A stretch of 64,000 bases of DNA from Lumbricus terrestris (Eukaryota; Annelida; Clitellata; Crassiclitellata; Lumbricidae). This document shows, piece by piece, positions 12,785-25,923 of this stretch; positions within the stretch are counted from its first letter, which is position 1, and each line of letters begins with the position of its first letter. The stretch covers positions 41,201,496-41,265,495 of the forward strand of contig OX457037.1 of assembly GCA_949752735.1 (NCBI GenBank), in the 5' to 3' direction. The translations under genes and the position numbers were made by a program. The notes beneath the pieces were generated by a model that was not told the DNA's origin, did not search any database, and saw nothing but the letters and a program-made list of their open reading frames with translations.

Positions 12785-12978
12785 CTAGATGATGAAGACT
12801 TAGATGATGAAGACTGAGATAATGAAAACTTAGATGATGAAGACTTGGATGATGAAGACTTAAATGATGAAGACTTAGATGATGAAGACTTAGATGATGA
12901 AGACTTAGATGATGAAGACTTAGATGATGAAGACTTAGATGATGAAGACTTAGATGATGAAGACTTGGATGATGAAGA
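12785..12978. repeat. 15-bp minisatellite array
   Basis: About 13 copies of GATGATGAAGACTTA. The unit encodes DDEDL on the plus strand and KSSSS on the minus strand. The 92-residue minus open frame is mostly this repeat and has no other support. Confidence 0.95.
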
Positions 12979-13194
12979 CAGCAAACACACCAGAAATTAA
13001 TGAGACCAAGAGAGAATGAAATAAAAGAGCAGACTGGATTGTAACCTGTAAAAATAATGTTAAGAAGGAGATCAGAAAGGGGGTCATTATTAAGAAGAGA
13101 GAGAGAGAGTGGCTCAGCAATAAAAGTGATGCATCAAAATTAATTCCAAGGATGGATCAATCATAGGAAGACACATAGTTGTACTGTTTACAAT

Positions 13195-13312
13195 GTGTAT
13201 GTATTATATGTGTGTATATGTGCTATAAATATATGCACATATATATGTACATTTTCACACACACACACACACATATATACATATATTACAATATATATAT
13301 ATATATATATAT
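13195..13312. repeat. TATG/CA/TA microsatellites
   Basis: ATATGTGTGTATAT, (CA)n and (TA)n runs in succession. Confidence 0.9.
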
Positions 13313-13997
13313 AATAAGATTTCCATAAATTCCAGTTAAAAAGTGGTGCTCAGGTATATTATATTCAGTTAAACTAAGTCTGTCTTAACATTGTTGGACA
13401 TCCTGTAAGTATTGTTTATAATTATATTTGCCTATTACCATTTATAAGCTACACAACTTTACCCAAATAGGCCAACTAGATCAATAGTTGTTATTGTTTA
13501 GACTGAAGTCACTTTGGCTTGTAGAAAGCCGAAAAACTCCCATTGTATTTACTCCTATGCAGAAATACACGCTTCACAACAAGCTTTCCATTGGTCCTAA
13601 TTCTCTCTATGCAAGATCTCACACTGTGGAACAAGCAAGAATATATTAAGCCTGTCACTACTGAAAAGTCTATGATAATTATATTAGCCATGTTAGCTAA
13701 CTGGTGCCATGTTGGTAGCATAAAGAAGTTGAATAAAAGAATTTGAAACCCTGATCAAAACATCGCAAACTCTATCAGATGTCTTATGTCCTATAACTGT
13801 CCTCTTGGTGTAATTTGCCTTTCACATTCCAAACCAATGACAATTACACTGAGTGCAACTCAAAACACCTGGCAGCCAACCAAACGTTTCACTAAAACAC
13901 CTGGCCATTTACCAAACTGCTGATGTAACTCACCATTAGACAATCACATAGACAGCATGAAGCACCAAAGCAAATCTCTCAGCATCCAACTGAGTGC
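13313..13997. other. no gene seen
   Basis: AT-rich. The complementary open frames at 13509-13746 shadow one another and show no protein similarity. Confidence 0.35.
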
Positions 13998-14232
13998 GTC
14001 ATCATCACCATCATCATCACCAACATCACCACCATCATCATCATCACCACCATCATCATTACCACCACCACCACCATCACACCACCACCACCACCACCAC
14101 CACCACCACCACCACCACCACCACCACCACCACCACCACCACCACCACTACCATTACAACTACCACCACTATCACCACTATCACCACCACTACCACCACC
14201 ACCACCATCACCGCCACCACTATCACCACATC
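13998..14232. repeat. (ATC/CAC)n trinucleotide array
   Basis: About 78 ATC, ACC and CAC triplets, with an almost pure CAC core at 14082-14148. Poly-His, poly-Thr and poly-Gly frames arise from it. Confidence 0.95.
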
Positions 14233-14240
14233 TGATGAAC

Positions 14241-15670
14241 TGCAGTTCGTTGTCATTCAGACATTGTTGCATCATCCCCAGCAAATGCCAGCGACCACAG
14301 ACCAGACAACAAGAACTCATCCACTGCATACAATCCTCCTTCAATGATATGACATACAGGAACTGGATGGATGGACAGAGGCAGAGCCCCAAACCCCACC
14401 CAACCCCACCCCTATGGTGACCGAATCTCGTCTATGCAACGTTGAGATCACTCGCTAAGATTACCAAGCGGTGAGGGCAAAACCCCAAGTGCAGACCCAA
14501 AGCAGAGATGACCAATGAATAATAATCAAAACATCTATTTGTTTTCAGCCCAGTGGCATCACGGACGCAACGTAAAACGTGATACCCTATGAATAACAAA
14601 CCCTAAACATAACTTCAGTTTTTGCTTTTTCGCTCAGCAATATTCCTAGCATGGTCCTGAATTCAAACAAGTCCTTTCCAAATGTCAGACGGCACCTACG
14701 TGTTTGAAACTGCAATCAACTTGACGAAATTTAAGTTAGATTGCAAAGTTGGCCATTATTATTGTTGTTCGGCAGTGCAGCAATTTTCAGAGTTATTTGA
14801 TACATGCAGACACAGTTTTAGTACATGCGTAAAATTGCATATACATAGGAACTGGTCTTTGATCTAGAGACAAAGAGAAATTAAGAGATCATTCTGATAA
14901 CTCTTGATGATCCTCAAAAATTAAATTTATAAAAACTTATTGGAATTTTTATTCTATTAAAAACGACTAACCAGTTTTCAGAATATATTTCAAACTTCAT
15001 TAACACAAAAGACCCATTAATCAAGAAGAGCCTGCTTCATCCACAGTCATATCATCCCCCTTCGGCCACACTCATATCCTCTTAATACGTAACAGCTGAT
15101 ATCCTCTTAGACATTTTGGCAGTCAAAAGGAGCAGCTAGACAAGACTGCCCTCACTTATAGGAATCCTTTGATAATTTCAGTTGCTTTCCATCTCCTCTT
15201 CTTTCCTCACCAACTCTTGACCTTAACAACACAAAGACTGGACAGCTGCCGTCCCTCCTTCCCTCCCTTCTACACCCCCCCCCCCAGTTGGACCCTGGAG
15301 ATGCAGGCCTATCAGGAATATGCCTTGTATCAGTCAGTCCCTGCCTAGTCTTCTGCAGGTGGGAAGGGCGCAAGGATAGAAGCCTGCCGTGCTCCAGGAC
15401 ACTGCACCAGTTGGTTGATTGATGAGCCTGGAACACTAAATCACTTTTACACCCTATCGTATGCCTAGGCCACACTCTGAAGGATCTTCCCTTCTGTCTT
15501 CCGCTCAACAACCACCAACCACCAACCAACCCAGCAGTTACTACTCACATTAACAAACCCCATGAGCCTGAACTATCCAAGCTGAAGGATCCTGCATACA
15601 AGATCCTCTATGAAAGGTCCCTGGTGATGTAACCTGCAGATAACTAAGCTAATCGAAACATATCATATCC
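14241..15670. other. no gene seen
   Basis: Mixed sequence with a C-run at 15276-15285. The 125-residue minus open frame at 15152-15529 has no recognisable similarity. Confidence 0.35.
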
Positions 15671-15679
15671 TTCCTTCCA

Positions 15680-15822
15680 TCATTCGTTCCATCCATTCAT
15701 CCTGCCTTCCATCTTTCCTTCCATCCATCCATTCATCCATCCATCCATCCATCCATCCATCCATCCATCCATCCATCCATCCATCCATCCATCCATCCAT
15801 CCATCCATCCTTCCACCCATCC
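15680..15822. repeat. (ATCC)n tetranucleotide array
   Basis: About 25 near-perfect CATC/ATCC units between 15715 and 15810, with degenerate flanks. Confidence 0.95.
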
Positions 15823-15914
15823 AGACATCCACCCAACCAATCAGGCAAATCAGCTATGATCATCATCCAAAATCTGTCACAACAAGTTCCAGTCTTCCAT
15901 CACTGTTACTTCCC

Positions 15915-16098
15915 TGTTCCAGGACCCACTGCATGGAACAGTCTTCCTGATCATGTAAAGAATGCACCACCTCTGAAGATATCGGCTTTTTAAACAATCA
16001 CGTGACTGCAATTGTTTGTTGAAGTCAGGCACAGCATCCATTTCTTCTGTCTTGGCTGTGCTAAGGCACGTTTATGGTTTTATTATTATTACTATTAT
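15915..16098 (+). pseudogene. LINE 3'-end fragment with (TTA)n tail
   Basis: The plus frame reads [19 protein letters not shown], then PPLKISAF and a stop. GP.AWNSLP.H.KNA is the usual C-terminal signature of L2/CR1/Jockey-type reverse transcriptase proteins. A noncoding stretch and a TTATTATTATTACTATTATTA tail follow, as expected of a 5'-truncated LINE copy. Confidence 0.75.
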
Positions 16099-16251
16099 TA
16101 AAAAAATACTAGAATTATTATCCAGCCATCCGCACAACCATCCATCTATCCATGTAATATAATAAATCATTTAGCAGTTTATAAGCAGAATTCATAATTA
16201 TTTTTTATAACATTGAAGGGCTGTGCTGGTGATAAAGGTGACTAGAGTCAG

Positions 16252-17371
16252 GGCGCGGACATTCCCCCCAACAAAAACACTCCTGGACAAAAAAACCTGG
16301 ACAAAACCCACCCAGGGTAGGAAACAAAACCTGGAAGAACATATTGCGTGTAAGTGGTATTACTCTAAAACGGTGGTCCTAAGTACGCACTACGCAAGTT
16401 GGATTGATGAAAAGATTTCTCCCTAAATAGAAGCCGGATTGATACAAAATAACTTTCACTTAAGTGAAAGCTGGATTGATGAAAATATTCTTGTTTAAAT
16501 TGGAGCTGGATTGATGAAAGTGTTAAGATTGCTTAAATTGGAGCAGGATTGCTGAAAATATTTTTGCTTAAATTGGAGCTGGATTGATGAAAATAATTCT
16601 TATTTAAATAGAAGTTGGATGAAACGAATTTCTGTCCAAATGGAAGCTGGATTGATGACAAGGATTCATGCTGTCCGAAATTACACCAGCAGGTATTAGT
16701 GAGTGACTGAGGGACACTAACAAGCTATAAGTTCCCGAAAGCCAGGGACAGAGTGTTTACCCATATGACATTATGACACTAACTAGTTGACACCATAGAT
16801 GTAAAAAACGATGGAAACGGAATAAAAAACGGTAAAAAACGTCGTTTTTTTCGAAAAAATAAAAAACGACAAAAAAACGATAAAAAACGGAAACGGTAAA
16901 TAATTTGACTTTTTTGACCGCATTTTAACCTTGAAAACATTCATTAGGAACCTACTACACGCAGGCTATCTCTTAAATTATGATGTTAAACGTTGAAATA
17001 ATGACTTTAGTTAGCTGAATTCTTGAGCGTTGGCGGAAAACATAAGGAATATCAGAGAAAAATTAAAATTAAGGAAAATAATAACCGAAAGTAAGTGAAT
17101 AAATAAAGATAAAGAACAAATAAAAAACGATAAAAAACGATGGGAAAAATAAAAAACGAAAAAACGACGTTTTTTGAGAGAGAATAAAAAACGGAAAAAT
17201 ACGTTTTTTACATCTATGGTTGACACAGCATGGGGAACTGGATAATTAGTCCAAGTTTGAGCAAATAATACCTACATAAATAGGCTATGCGCAGCAAAGG
17301 GTGGAATTGTCTGGAGGGGAGGTTTGTCTGGGGGGGGGGGTTTGTCCAGGAGGGGAAATGTCCTACACTCC
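16252..17371. mobile_element. foldback-like element, copy C (1120 bp, carries nested hAT)
   Basis: The left end starts GGCGCGGACATTCCCCCC. The right end, read inverted, starts GGAGTGTAGGACATTTCCCC; both continue into repeated GGACAAA plus C-run blocks. Flanks TAGAGTCAG (16243-16251) and TAGAGCCAA (17372-17380) form a 9-bp target duplication with two transitions. The interior (16410-16660) is a tandem repeat of about 34 bp containing GGAGCTGGATTGATGAAAA. A 425-bp hAT element is nested at 16794-17218. No transposase frame was seen. The design matches foldback/MULE-like elements. Confidence 0.75.
16794..17218. mobile_element. hAT-like MITE nested in foldback element (425 bp)
   Basis: Perfect 17-bp inverted ends, CATAGATGTAAAAAACG, with an exact 8-bp target duplication, GTTGACAC (16786-16793 and 17219-17226). 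The interior is dominated by TAAAAAACGG-type repeats. The minus open frame at 17011-17226 is low-complexity and is not a transposase. Confidence 0.93.
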
Positions 17372-17380
17372 TAGAGCCAA

Positions 17381-19579
17381 GAGGAGCATAACAATGATAA
17401 CCACACAATAATGTCTGCTATAATGTCTGTCCAACCGCCCGCTCCTCCTGATTATCATCATCATCATCAGCAGCAGCAGCATTATGAGACCCACAGACTG
17501 TTTAAACAATAATTCTCAACATCTCAGCCTCTGGCGATAATTGCACTTTTTGTTCCCTCGTCCAATTCTCCAGTAGCCGTTCTTCCACCAAAACCTTTTC
17601 CCACATAATATGTCACTGTCCAATGTTCCACTGCCTTATCCCTCATTGCCCTCAGACTCTTTCCACTCGGTTCAACTCTTTCCATGTCATTCTCCAACCG
17701 CTCTCCACACCACCTACCACTTCTCCAATTCCAAGTGGACAATAAATAAATCCTTTAGGGTGAGTTGTGCACTCAACTGCAACCCGGATTTAGGTGCTGC
17801 CCAGAGGGACGCAGCGCCTAAGCAGCCCGTCCTACACAGACAGGTCCTAGTCGTATAAATGAGACTACAACGGCCAATGGCTTAGGGCTAAAGGGAATCT
17901 TATCTCTGACAAGCTCAACTTATCCATGACAAATGGCTCCACTTTCATGATTTTCCTTAGACCAGACAACACAGAATAAACAGAAAAGCCATGCAGAGCT
18001 CAGATCAGAGCAGCCACAAGGGAAAAACGGTCATGCTAACGTCAGCTTTGCTTTGACTTATTCCCAAGCCATCTCTCCCCCCCCCCAACACATCCTTGAT
18101 AAATGATCCAGTCACGGACTCAAAATTCTCCAATTTCAGTGGCTGTCAAACCTGATTACTGCATCACTGTGACAACGTCTTCCACAGCCATCTAATAACC
18201 AGTAGAGCAACTATACTCAGTCTAGACAGCAGCTGCATCAACAACCAACAGCACATCACACACACACTTGTCTTGACCACAATCATGGCAGATTAATTAA
18301 TATCTGTCACTGCCTGTGAGTTTTGTATCTCCACTACTCAGTAATTTTAAAATCTAATACTAATATAATAACGACAATTTTTACGGTGTCATAACACAGC
18401 TATGCCATAAAGAGGGCTGGAGACGTGTTGAAATAACACTTTGGTATAAATTTCCAGCCAGCATCTTAAAAATCGCAAGTGGCTTGAGCCAAAGAATTCA
18501 TTTGACACAATTATCAACAAACAATTTCACATACAACTTTATCAGTTAACAAAAGTATAGATGCAATAGAAAGCTAATAAAGCAAAGTAAACTGGGCCTA
18601 CAGCTGGACACTTCTGTTCTATGACCACCCAAAAGAATGACCGCTAAACTGACCACTTTATCAGTCATAACTTTGACTATGATGGCAGCCACTTTAGAAC
18701 ACAAGTGCACTAATGGAAACTCCAGGTAGCACACAGAACCCTGGGATCCTCTGAACTAAAGGAAGGCCTTCCCCATGGAATACTGGATCAATGGGGTCAA
18801 GATATATGATCACTGGCAACTTACCGTTATTATGTATAACTGAATTAACCATGCATAAACTTGTTATTATGTTAAGTGGTCATGTCTTGTACATTGTTGG
18901 AAACAACAATTTGATTTGATTTACCTTTCACGAGCGTCAACAAAATGATTAATCCACAGATTTCAGAGCATAATCCTGTCTCACATCAAGATCAAAGTTC
19001 AGACGAAGAGACCTGAAAATCAACGACAAACAAAATCCCGTATACAGATGATAAAATAAACTTCTTAACTAATTAAGACAAAGTAAGAAAAAATGAAACA
19101 GCTCAGTGGCAAAAGTTAACCATTAAATAACTTAAGTATCTTTTCATCTGAAAGAGATGTACGACATATAAGATTTTGAAATATCAAACACCATATGTTA
19201 TCGTGCTTTAGCGAACATATCTATATACCATAAATGTCTGAAAGTCAAGGCTGCATACATGTTATGTATAGTTGTATATATTGTCTCACTAAAAACTTGA
19301 AAATGCAACACTGTAGCATTGATATGAAACTTTTAATAGAATGTTCTCGCATGAATTTCTAAGTCAACACACCCATTTTCTCATCAATATTGCCCCAATT
19401 CAGAAATATGGACATTTGAAATTTAAAAAAAAAATCAAATTCTTTGGAATTTATGCTTGGCATTAGGAGCGGTCAACAAAAATAAATTCTACACAACGGA
19501 CACAAATCCTCTGTAGCCAGTGAGTACAAAGATTGTATATCATCCAAAAAGGGAGCTAACTAGGCAAATAGAGCAGAAA
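17381..19579. other. no gene seen
   Basis: A short ATC/CAG run lies at 17455-17482 and a C-run at 18078-18087. TTTGATTTGATTTA at about 18910 resembles a LINE tail. No supported coding exon. Confidence 0.35.
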
Positions 19580-19582
19580 TGT

Positions 19583-19616
<34 letters not shown>

Positions 19617-19738
19617 TTACATATATATGTATATAAAGTAGAGGTAACTTGGGCAAAGCCAGGTATGAAGATCTAGTTTAGAAATTATACAGATTTAGAA
19701 ACTAGCAGCAACATATATATATATATATATATATAGAT
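19580..19738. repeat. two (TA)n microsatellites
   Basis: TA runs at about 19583-19610 and 19713-19736. Confidence 0.9.
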
Positions 19739-19740
19739 AT

Positions 19741-21639
19741 AAATGTACACTGTACAGACGGCAAGTTATCTTAATTAAATCTTAGGATCCTGTGAGGCAC
19801 ACTAACTATAGCTATATTATGTCGAAGGGTTGTGGTGGTTGGCACAGACTTTTCTAATAAGGTCATCATCACACACTGTGTGTGCATTAATTCAATGATG
19901 ATGTCATTTCTCTCTTGTGACCAGCAGGTGCTCGCCACACAGATGTCCAGTGACACATGAAGCATGAACACATGCAGCAGTTCTTGGTTCATAGGTCAGT
20001 GCTCAGCATTGCAGGAATCGGCCAATGATGATGCACGTAGGAATGCCTTCAGCGTGGCGTTGAAAATGCAAATCAAAACGTGAACTGTGACTGCAATCTG
20101 TGATGCAAATCCTTGCAAGCAGAGAACGAACGGAGAGCGTTAACGAACAAAACAGGTCTCTTATGGTCTTTACCTGTTTACCTGTACGCTGCCAACAAAA
20201 TAGGTGCGGAGCCACGCTTGTATACTGTAATCGACACGAATGGAAATGCACAGGTAAGGCATCCATGTACTACGACGGTTGGATCAGGTAATTTACGAGG
20301 AGTGGAGCGTTCGTTAATGGAAAAATCGTTAAGTCATGTCACCTGGAAAAGAAGAACAGACCGGAAATATCGGCTGCGCACGAAGGACCTGGAATGGACG
20401 ACGAGGAAGTCTGCTAATGAATGCCGCTTGAAACCTCCTCGAGATTAGTCGTCGTTATGCCAGACCTGCACCTGAAGACGAGTGACGACTAAAAATGATA
20501 ACAACCGACTGAATAGTAATTGCCTCGCATAGGTAAAAAATAACTGGTGGACTTATGTATATTCCTTAGCCTTGCGATATGCGTTTCATTGTGAGGAATG
20601 CTTAGGTTGTAATAGAAGCGATCACCCACCTTGGTTGCCAGCAGCCGCATGTGGTCTTGTATAATTAATAATTAACTATAATGAGATCAGCATCTCTAAC
20701 CAGGTATACATGCATGATAATTCATGCTGTGTTTAAATCGATATCCCTTTGGGCAAATCCAAATGGAACATGGTCTAATGCAATCTCTGCCATTATCCCG
20801 TCTGATTCAGTTAAGTATTTGTTTGTTAATCAAGGCCCAGTTCAGATTGAATTTAATCAGCAGTTACAACTGCATTTTACTCTGAATGAACAAGTTTCCT
20901 TGTGCAGGAAACAAAGTCTGCAGAGCAAAGCAAATTAGCAAATTGTCCAAGTGTCCAGAGAGGGCAAGTAATAATATCCCTGGAGGAAATAATTGTGGCT
21001 GTCAGATATGGGGACAGCTCAGGAGAACTGACAGGAAACGACAAGGAAGAGGATAAAAGTCATTAGGAGACAGATTACCAGACTCAAAGGTGATACATCT
21101 AATTGCAAAGAACATTGTCTACGCCAATAAACAACAAAGTGAACATCATCAGTGCTCTTGAACCACTATAACTTACAACCACAGAACAGTATGCTAATCA
21201 GGAAGAGAAATTACCAGACCTGTGCAAACGTAGGGCAAAGAACATTTTCTCAGCAGCGGACCAAATTAGATAAAGGAAAGGAGAAAATAACAAGGGAATA
21301 TTGGGACTGGAATTCCAAACTAACAAACTACAATATCCTAAATATTTAGATCAAATTCCAGCAAATGCATACACGACCCTATGTTAATTGAAACATAGTC
21401 AAAAGTGCTTCACGGTCACCAGGCACCAATAAGCCATGGATTTGTAAATATTAACCCTAATATAAAGGGGTTCATGGCTGAGCCCATTGTGTCATATCAC
21501 CTCAGGCACAAGTCACACTGAACAATGAACAAGGAGTTCCTTCTTTATACACAGCATCTCTTCTCTGCACAATGTTCAACAAAAGCACGAGCGCCAATCA
21601 CTCAGTGTATGTGTGTATATATGCCATTTGTATAAATGT
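19741..21639. other. no gene established; modest CpG rise at 20040-20480
   Basis: The region 20040-20480 has more CpG than its surroundings (ACGACGAGG, AGTCGTCG) and overlapping open frames on both strands, none with recognisable similarity. The rest is AT-rich. Confidence 0.3.
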
Positions 21640-21800
21640 GCATTTGTTATAGCTCCCCTTCAAGCACACTACTCAGAGGCGTTCCCGACTGCAGAGCGGA
21701 CACTGCATTGGAATTTCACGCCAAAGCGCTGAGCAATTGCGAGTGAAGGACTTGCCCAAGGTCCATACGCGGGGACTTGATAGTGCATCTACTGCACCAG
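21640..21800 (-). mobile_element. SINE family 1, 3' part
   Basis: Shares CAGAGGCGTTCCCGACT, AGCGGACACTGCAT, GAGCAATTGCGAGTGAAGGA and CTTGCCCAAGGTCC with the other copies at 23725, 44228, 46045 and 51550. The tRNA-like head is missing or degraded. Confidence 0.8.
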
Positions 21801-22439
21801 AATAGCACAATAACATAGTCCCAACGAACTCAAAAACTAAAGTAAAAGTCATTCTACAGCCTGTTCATATGGGCCTGCTGAGTGCAGATAAAGGATTGGC
21901 AGAAAAAGGATTGCCAGATAAGGGATTGGTTTGTTCCAGGAGGCTGGATAATATTTGGCAACAGCATAAAGTATAAAACTAAAATGCAATGTACAAATAT
22001 TTAAAAAAAACTAAAATGAACTAAACATGACTGATAGTTTGACTCTTAATAACAAAGATCAAAAGGTTTAAAGTCATTAGGAAGATTATTCCACATCGAA
22101 GTGCCAGGACATTTTAATCATCACGTTCATCAAAACTAATTTCATTCAAGGGTGTACTTTATCAGTGTAGCAAGGGGTCTAGTGTAAAGCTTATGTACAG
22201 CAGTTTCCTGATGGAAATAACTGCCAAATGAATCAGGAAACATTCTGTGATAACATTGACATTAGAAACTTATTCATATCTGTTTGGCGAAGTGTATCAT
22301 AGGATTAAACAACAGTTTGGTACCTTGTCACACCATAAAGTCCTATATGAAGTCCCCCCTCCCCCGAAACTATCATACACTCCTGTATGATTTACAGACA
22401 CGTTCATTGGACATTAGGCCAGTTGTCGTCTTAGCTTTC
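21801..22439. other. no gene seen
   Basis: AT-rich. A C-rich patch lies at 22353-22366, next to the repeat remnant that follows. Confidence 0.35.
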
Positions 22440-22640
22440 TAAGTTATTTTCCCATTGTAATTCTTGCCTAAATGGAAGATAGATTAGTGAAAATAATTCT
22501 TTATTAAAAGAAGTTGGATTGATAAAAATAATCCTTGCTAAAAAGAATTTAGAACAATAAAAATAATTCCTGCTCAAATGAAAGTTGGAATTATGAAAAT
22601 AATTCCTGCTCAAATAGAAGCCAGATTGATGAAAACAAAA
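22440..22640. repeat. remnant of the foldback-type internal repeat
   Basis: Five degenerate units of roughly 36 bp carry GAAGTTGGATTGATAAAAAT and AATAATTCCTGCTCAAAT. They match the interior of the foldback-like elements at 16410-16660 and 49145-49700. Clear inverted ends were not found. Confidence 0.65.
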
Positions 22641-23074
22641 TGCCATGCATATAAAATGAAGAAACAAAAATAATGCGCAAATAATAAAGAGCGCAAAGCA
22701 ATAAATTACGGAACAGTACATCAATCAAATTAGATATCTCCTTTGAAATAAGCTTTCTAATTAAATTGCTGTGCTGATGATTGCTATTATGTCCACTCAC
22801 TGCGTTTTTAACAATTGCTGCTTTGTGACAGCGGTTTTTAACATAGACCATATTCTTTATTAACTACTTGATAATCAACTTTGGCATACAGACATCTAAT
22901 AAACGGACCAATAAAATTATTTGATTTTATTTGAATAAAAAGTTAAAAAGCATAAATTAAGAAGTATAAATTGAGGTTCTACAAATGTCGCACAACGCTT
23001 CATATTTCAAGTACCTAACCACTCAGTATTAAAACTGAACTCTTGCAACATCCTACATTAAACCATTAAACATT
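22641..23074. other. no gene seen
   Basis: AT-rich, nothing recognised. Confidence 0.35.
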
Positions 23075-23262
23075 ACACTTCCTCTTGCTATTCAATCAGT
23101 CGGCTCAGTGGACTCTTTTAAATCCATGCTAAAATCATACTTGTTTGTTAGGGTTCATCCCGTGTAGCTGCTTTGTAAGGCTCCCTAGTAACGGCATGGC
23201 TGTGTTACAGTGCCAGTGCCATATAAATTGTTGTAATTATTATTATATTATTATTATTGAAC
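23075..23262 (+). pseudogene. LINE 3'-end fragment with (ATT)n tail
   Basis: The plus frame TLPLAIQSVGSVDSFKSML, KSYLFVRVHPV, stop matches the C-terminus of L2/CR1-like LINE proteins (LPL.I....S..SFKS.LK.YLF). The tail reads GCCATATAAATTGTTGTAAT and then (ATT)n. The copy is 5'-truncated. Confidence 0.8.
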
Positions 23263-23724
23263 CAGCAGCTTGGTAATATATGAAATTTCAAAACACTAGT
23301 TATCGTGCTAAACCATTATTAAACAAATGTCCTTAGTTACTTCTGTGTTACATTTCTTTATTTCAAGTCATCCACTTCGCAAACCATGCAGCGATTATGA
23401 TAGTCAGCAGATAAGTAGCACAGCTGTAGAACTGCACTCGTCTAAGGCCACTGAAATAATAATTGTCTACCGTTTTGCCATCCTTATTCTTTTAATATCT
23501 ACTGTTATTTTAACAAATTTCACCAGAGGGAACAGCTTAGCAGGCAATTGTACTCCAACAGAAATAATTATCACACACTAAACTATGGTGCACTGGTCAA
23601 AAATCGACTTTGTCTACACGGATTTACCAGTAAAACCTCACAATCCAATGGACCTAATACCTGCTCAAATTTCAATGAAAGTAGGCTACAATACAATACT
23701 TGCTGCCATGGGACAATTTATGTA

Positions 23725-23942
23725 TGTGCACTTGTGTATAGCGCCCTTTCAAGATGCTACTCAGAAGCACTCTCGGTTACAGCACAAACACTAAATCAGA
23801 GTTTCACGCCAAAGCACATGAGCAATTGTGAGTGAAGGATTTGCCCAAGGTCCCTATAAGGCGCCTTGAAGTGGATTCGAAAATGCAGCCCTTTGGCTGC
23901 AAGGCAAAGAACATACCAACTACACCACTGCGCCCCACAATA
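23725..23942 (-). mobile_element. SINE family 1 copy
   Basis: Read on the minus strand it starts TGTGGGGCGCAGTGGTGTAG (A-box-like head), has a degraded B box in ATTTTCGAATCCAC, and continues with CTTGGGCAAATCCTTCACTC and the SINE 1 body to a 3' GGGCGCTATACACAAGTGCA. Confidence 0.85.
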
Positions 23943-24394
23943 CAGTGTCTACACTTTCATATATGCCGTCTTGAGAGTGGCGTCCACGGTCCACTGCAGA
24001 AAGAAACATTGTTTGGCATGCAACCAACTGACCAGCTACTGCATGGTGGATGAAGAATGTCTGTCCTTCTCGGAGTCACTGTGGCATAATGGAAAATAAT
24101 CAGAGGTTGTGCAATAAAAACAACCAATGGGGGAATAATCAATCAGTCCACAGTGGGTCGTCGGTCCTTTAATTGACCAGTGCAACACCAATCAGAGTGA
24201 AACTCTGTATCTGCTGAACGCTTTGAACTTCTGAAAACACTGTTTGTGGTCAACACTGGATGTTACATGGATTTCAAGGATGATGTAAAGACTCCCACAG
24301 GTTTTCTAGCAATGGACTATGCTTGTGTATGGAGAAAGCATGTCCAAACAACTTATAAAATCATTCACACCCATGCCTACACAGTAGTACACAT
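23943..24394. other. no gene seen
   Basis: Short unsupported open frames only. Confidence 0.35.
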
Positions 24395-24476
24395 GCATAC
24401 ACACACACACACCCAAGTATGTGTCTCTGTGTAGCCCCGCCCCTTGAACAGGCGCTATATAAATGCATCTAATGAC
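24395..24476 (+). repeat. (CA)n run and SINE/LINE tail fragment
   Basis: A short ACACACAC run is followed by CTTGAACAGGCGCTATATAA ATGCATCTAATGA, which matches the 3' tail shared by SINE 1 and the L2-like LINE at 52030-52355. Confidence 0.6.
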
Positions 24477-24769
24477 TATACTAAAGTGCACATCAATTTT
24501 AACATCAGCCCCAGTGGCACAGTAGCTCCCTCAATAAAAATACATTTAGTTTCCATTCACAACATCTCTTTTAGTATTTCTAATACGAAATTGCATTTAC
24601 AATTTCTTGGAAGGATGACAAAAACCCATCGATAGAAAATCTGGCGAAAAGGGAATCCCACTTGAGACATCATCCACCGAGATCTTGTGTATAGGTCCAT
24701 CCCATTTCCACCTAACCCATGGCATCTTAATCTGTTCAAATATTGAATATCAACTGCTAAACATCACGG

Positions 24770-25250
24770 CTCCTCCGCTGTAGGCTTTCCCCCATCTGTC
24801 AAATACGCTTCCAGATACAAATCCCACGAATCCCGGCCCATCCGATCTGATCCGAGTGAATCCGTCTCTGATCATCTCATCCAATTCCATCGTCTTAACA
24901 TCCCGCCCGTCTCCATAGGATGCACGACTCGAATTCTTCATCTGATTACTTTAAAAGCCGACGATCGACAAGGACGGGCAGCCTCCCCCCTACTGCCCCC
25001 CTCCGCCTTTCTGCATTAGAACACTTCTAGACGTAGCCATTTATTTAGAGTACCTCCAACCGAACAGAACCCCCCACCCCTATCCGTCCGTCCTTCCGTC
25101 TAGGGCACATCCGCTCCAACTGCCGATATCGCAGTCGACTTAGTTCCAGCGGAGTTCGGAAAACAGTCGACAACAAATCACGCGATCCAGACATTGTGTA
25201 TACTTCGGGGGAAAAAAGATACCAGCCAAGATATTTGTTGATAATCCGAA
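24770..25250. promoter_or_regulatory. CpG-enriched patch
   Basis: CpG-rich segments (GCCGACGATCGACAAGGACG, CCGTCCGTCCTTCCGTC, GATATCGCAGTCGAC) alternate with C-runs. A promoter is possible; no exon is attached. Confidence 0.25.
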
Positions 25251-25597
25251 GCCTTAAAAAGTGGAATTCATTGTCCGACGACCACAGAGGTTAAATTCCG
25301 CTAATTATTTACCCAACGGCTTCCTTCTGTCTGTGGTCACGGATGGAGGTTTTTTTAAACGGTTAGCAAATGTTTACAGACGGGAGGCTGGAGGCGGCAT
25401 ACTACTTAACCGGAAATTGTGCATTTCTCAGTCTTCTGTTCTGCAATCAACAATTTTTTTACGAAATGGTTCTGAGGTTCATAAAGCTTTGTTCCAGTAC
25501 AACCATTGTCATGACAATACCAGTCGGTTGTCCACCAAGTCTTTTAGCTTCTTGCAAGGAAGGTTCTTAAACGCAAGAGCCATTAAAAACCAGATAA

Positions 25598-25598
<1 letters not shown>

Positions 25599-25641
<43 letters not shown>
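25599..25641. repeat. (TA)n microsatellite
   Basis: About 20 TA units. Confidence 0.95.
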
Positions 25642-25642
<1 letters not shown>

Positions 25643-25880
25643 CATACGCATCTGGGCTATATGTGGCTCCACTGGTTTGATAAAAGGATATGAACTAAAG
25701 ACACAAAGAGAATAAAGGCAAATCTACTAGAAACCTAACATACAGCCTTGCTTAATTGGTAGATGACAGTCTTGACAGAGAGACATTTTCACCCTGACAC
25801 CAGTTGATCATCAATATATGGCACAAATCGGACAAGGTCTTTTCTTAGATTAAGCTTAATATGAATGACACATGGATATA

Positions 25881-25923
<43 letters not shown>

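Noticed and set aside
12712..12990. Ser-rich KSSSS open frame (minus) and acidic DDEDL frame (plus)
   Set aside because: Pure 15-bp array with no flanking coding sequence.
13957..14392. Poly-His, poly-Thr and poly-Gly open frames
   Set aside because: Products of a CAC/ATC trinucleotide array.
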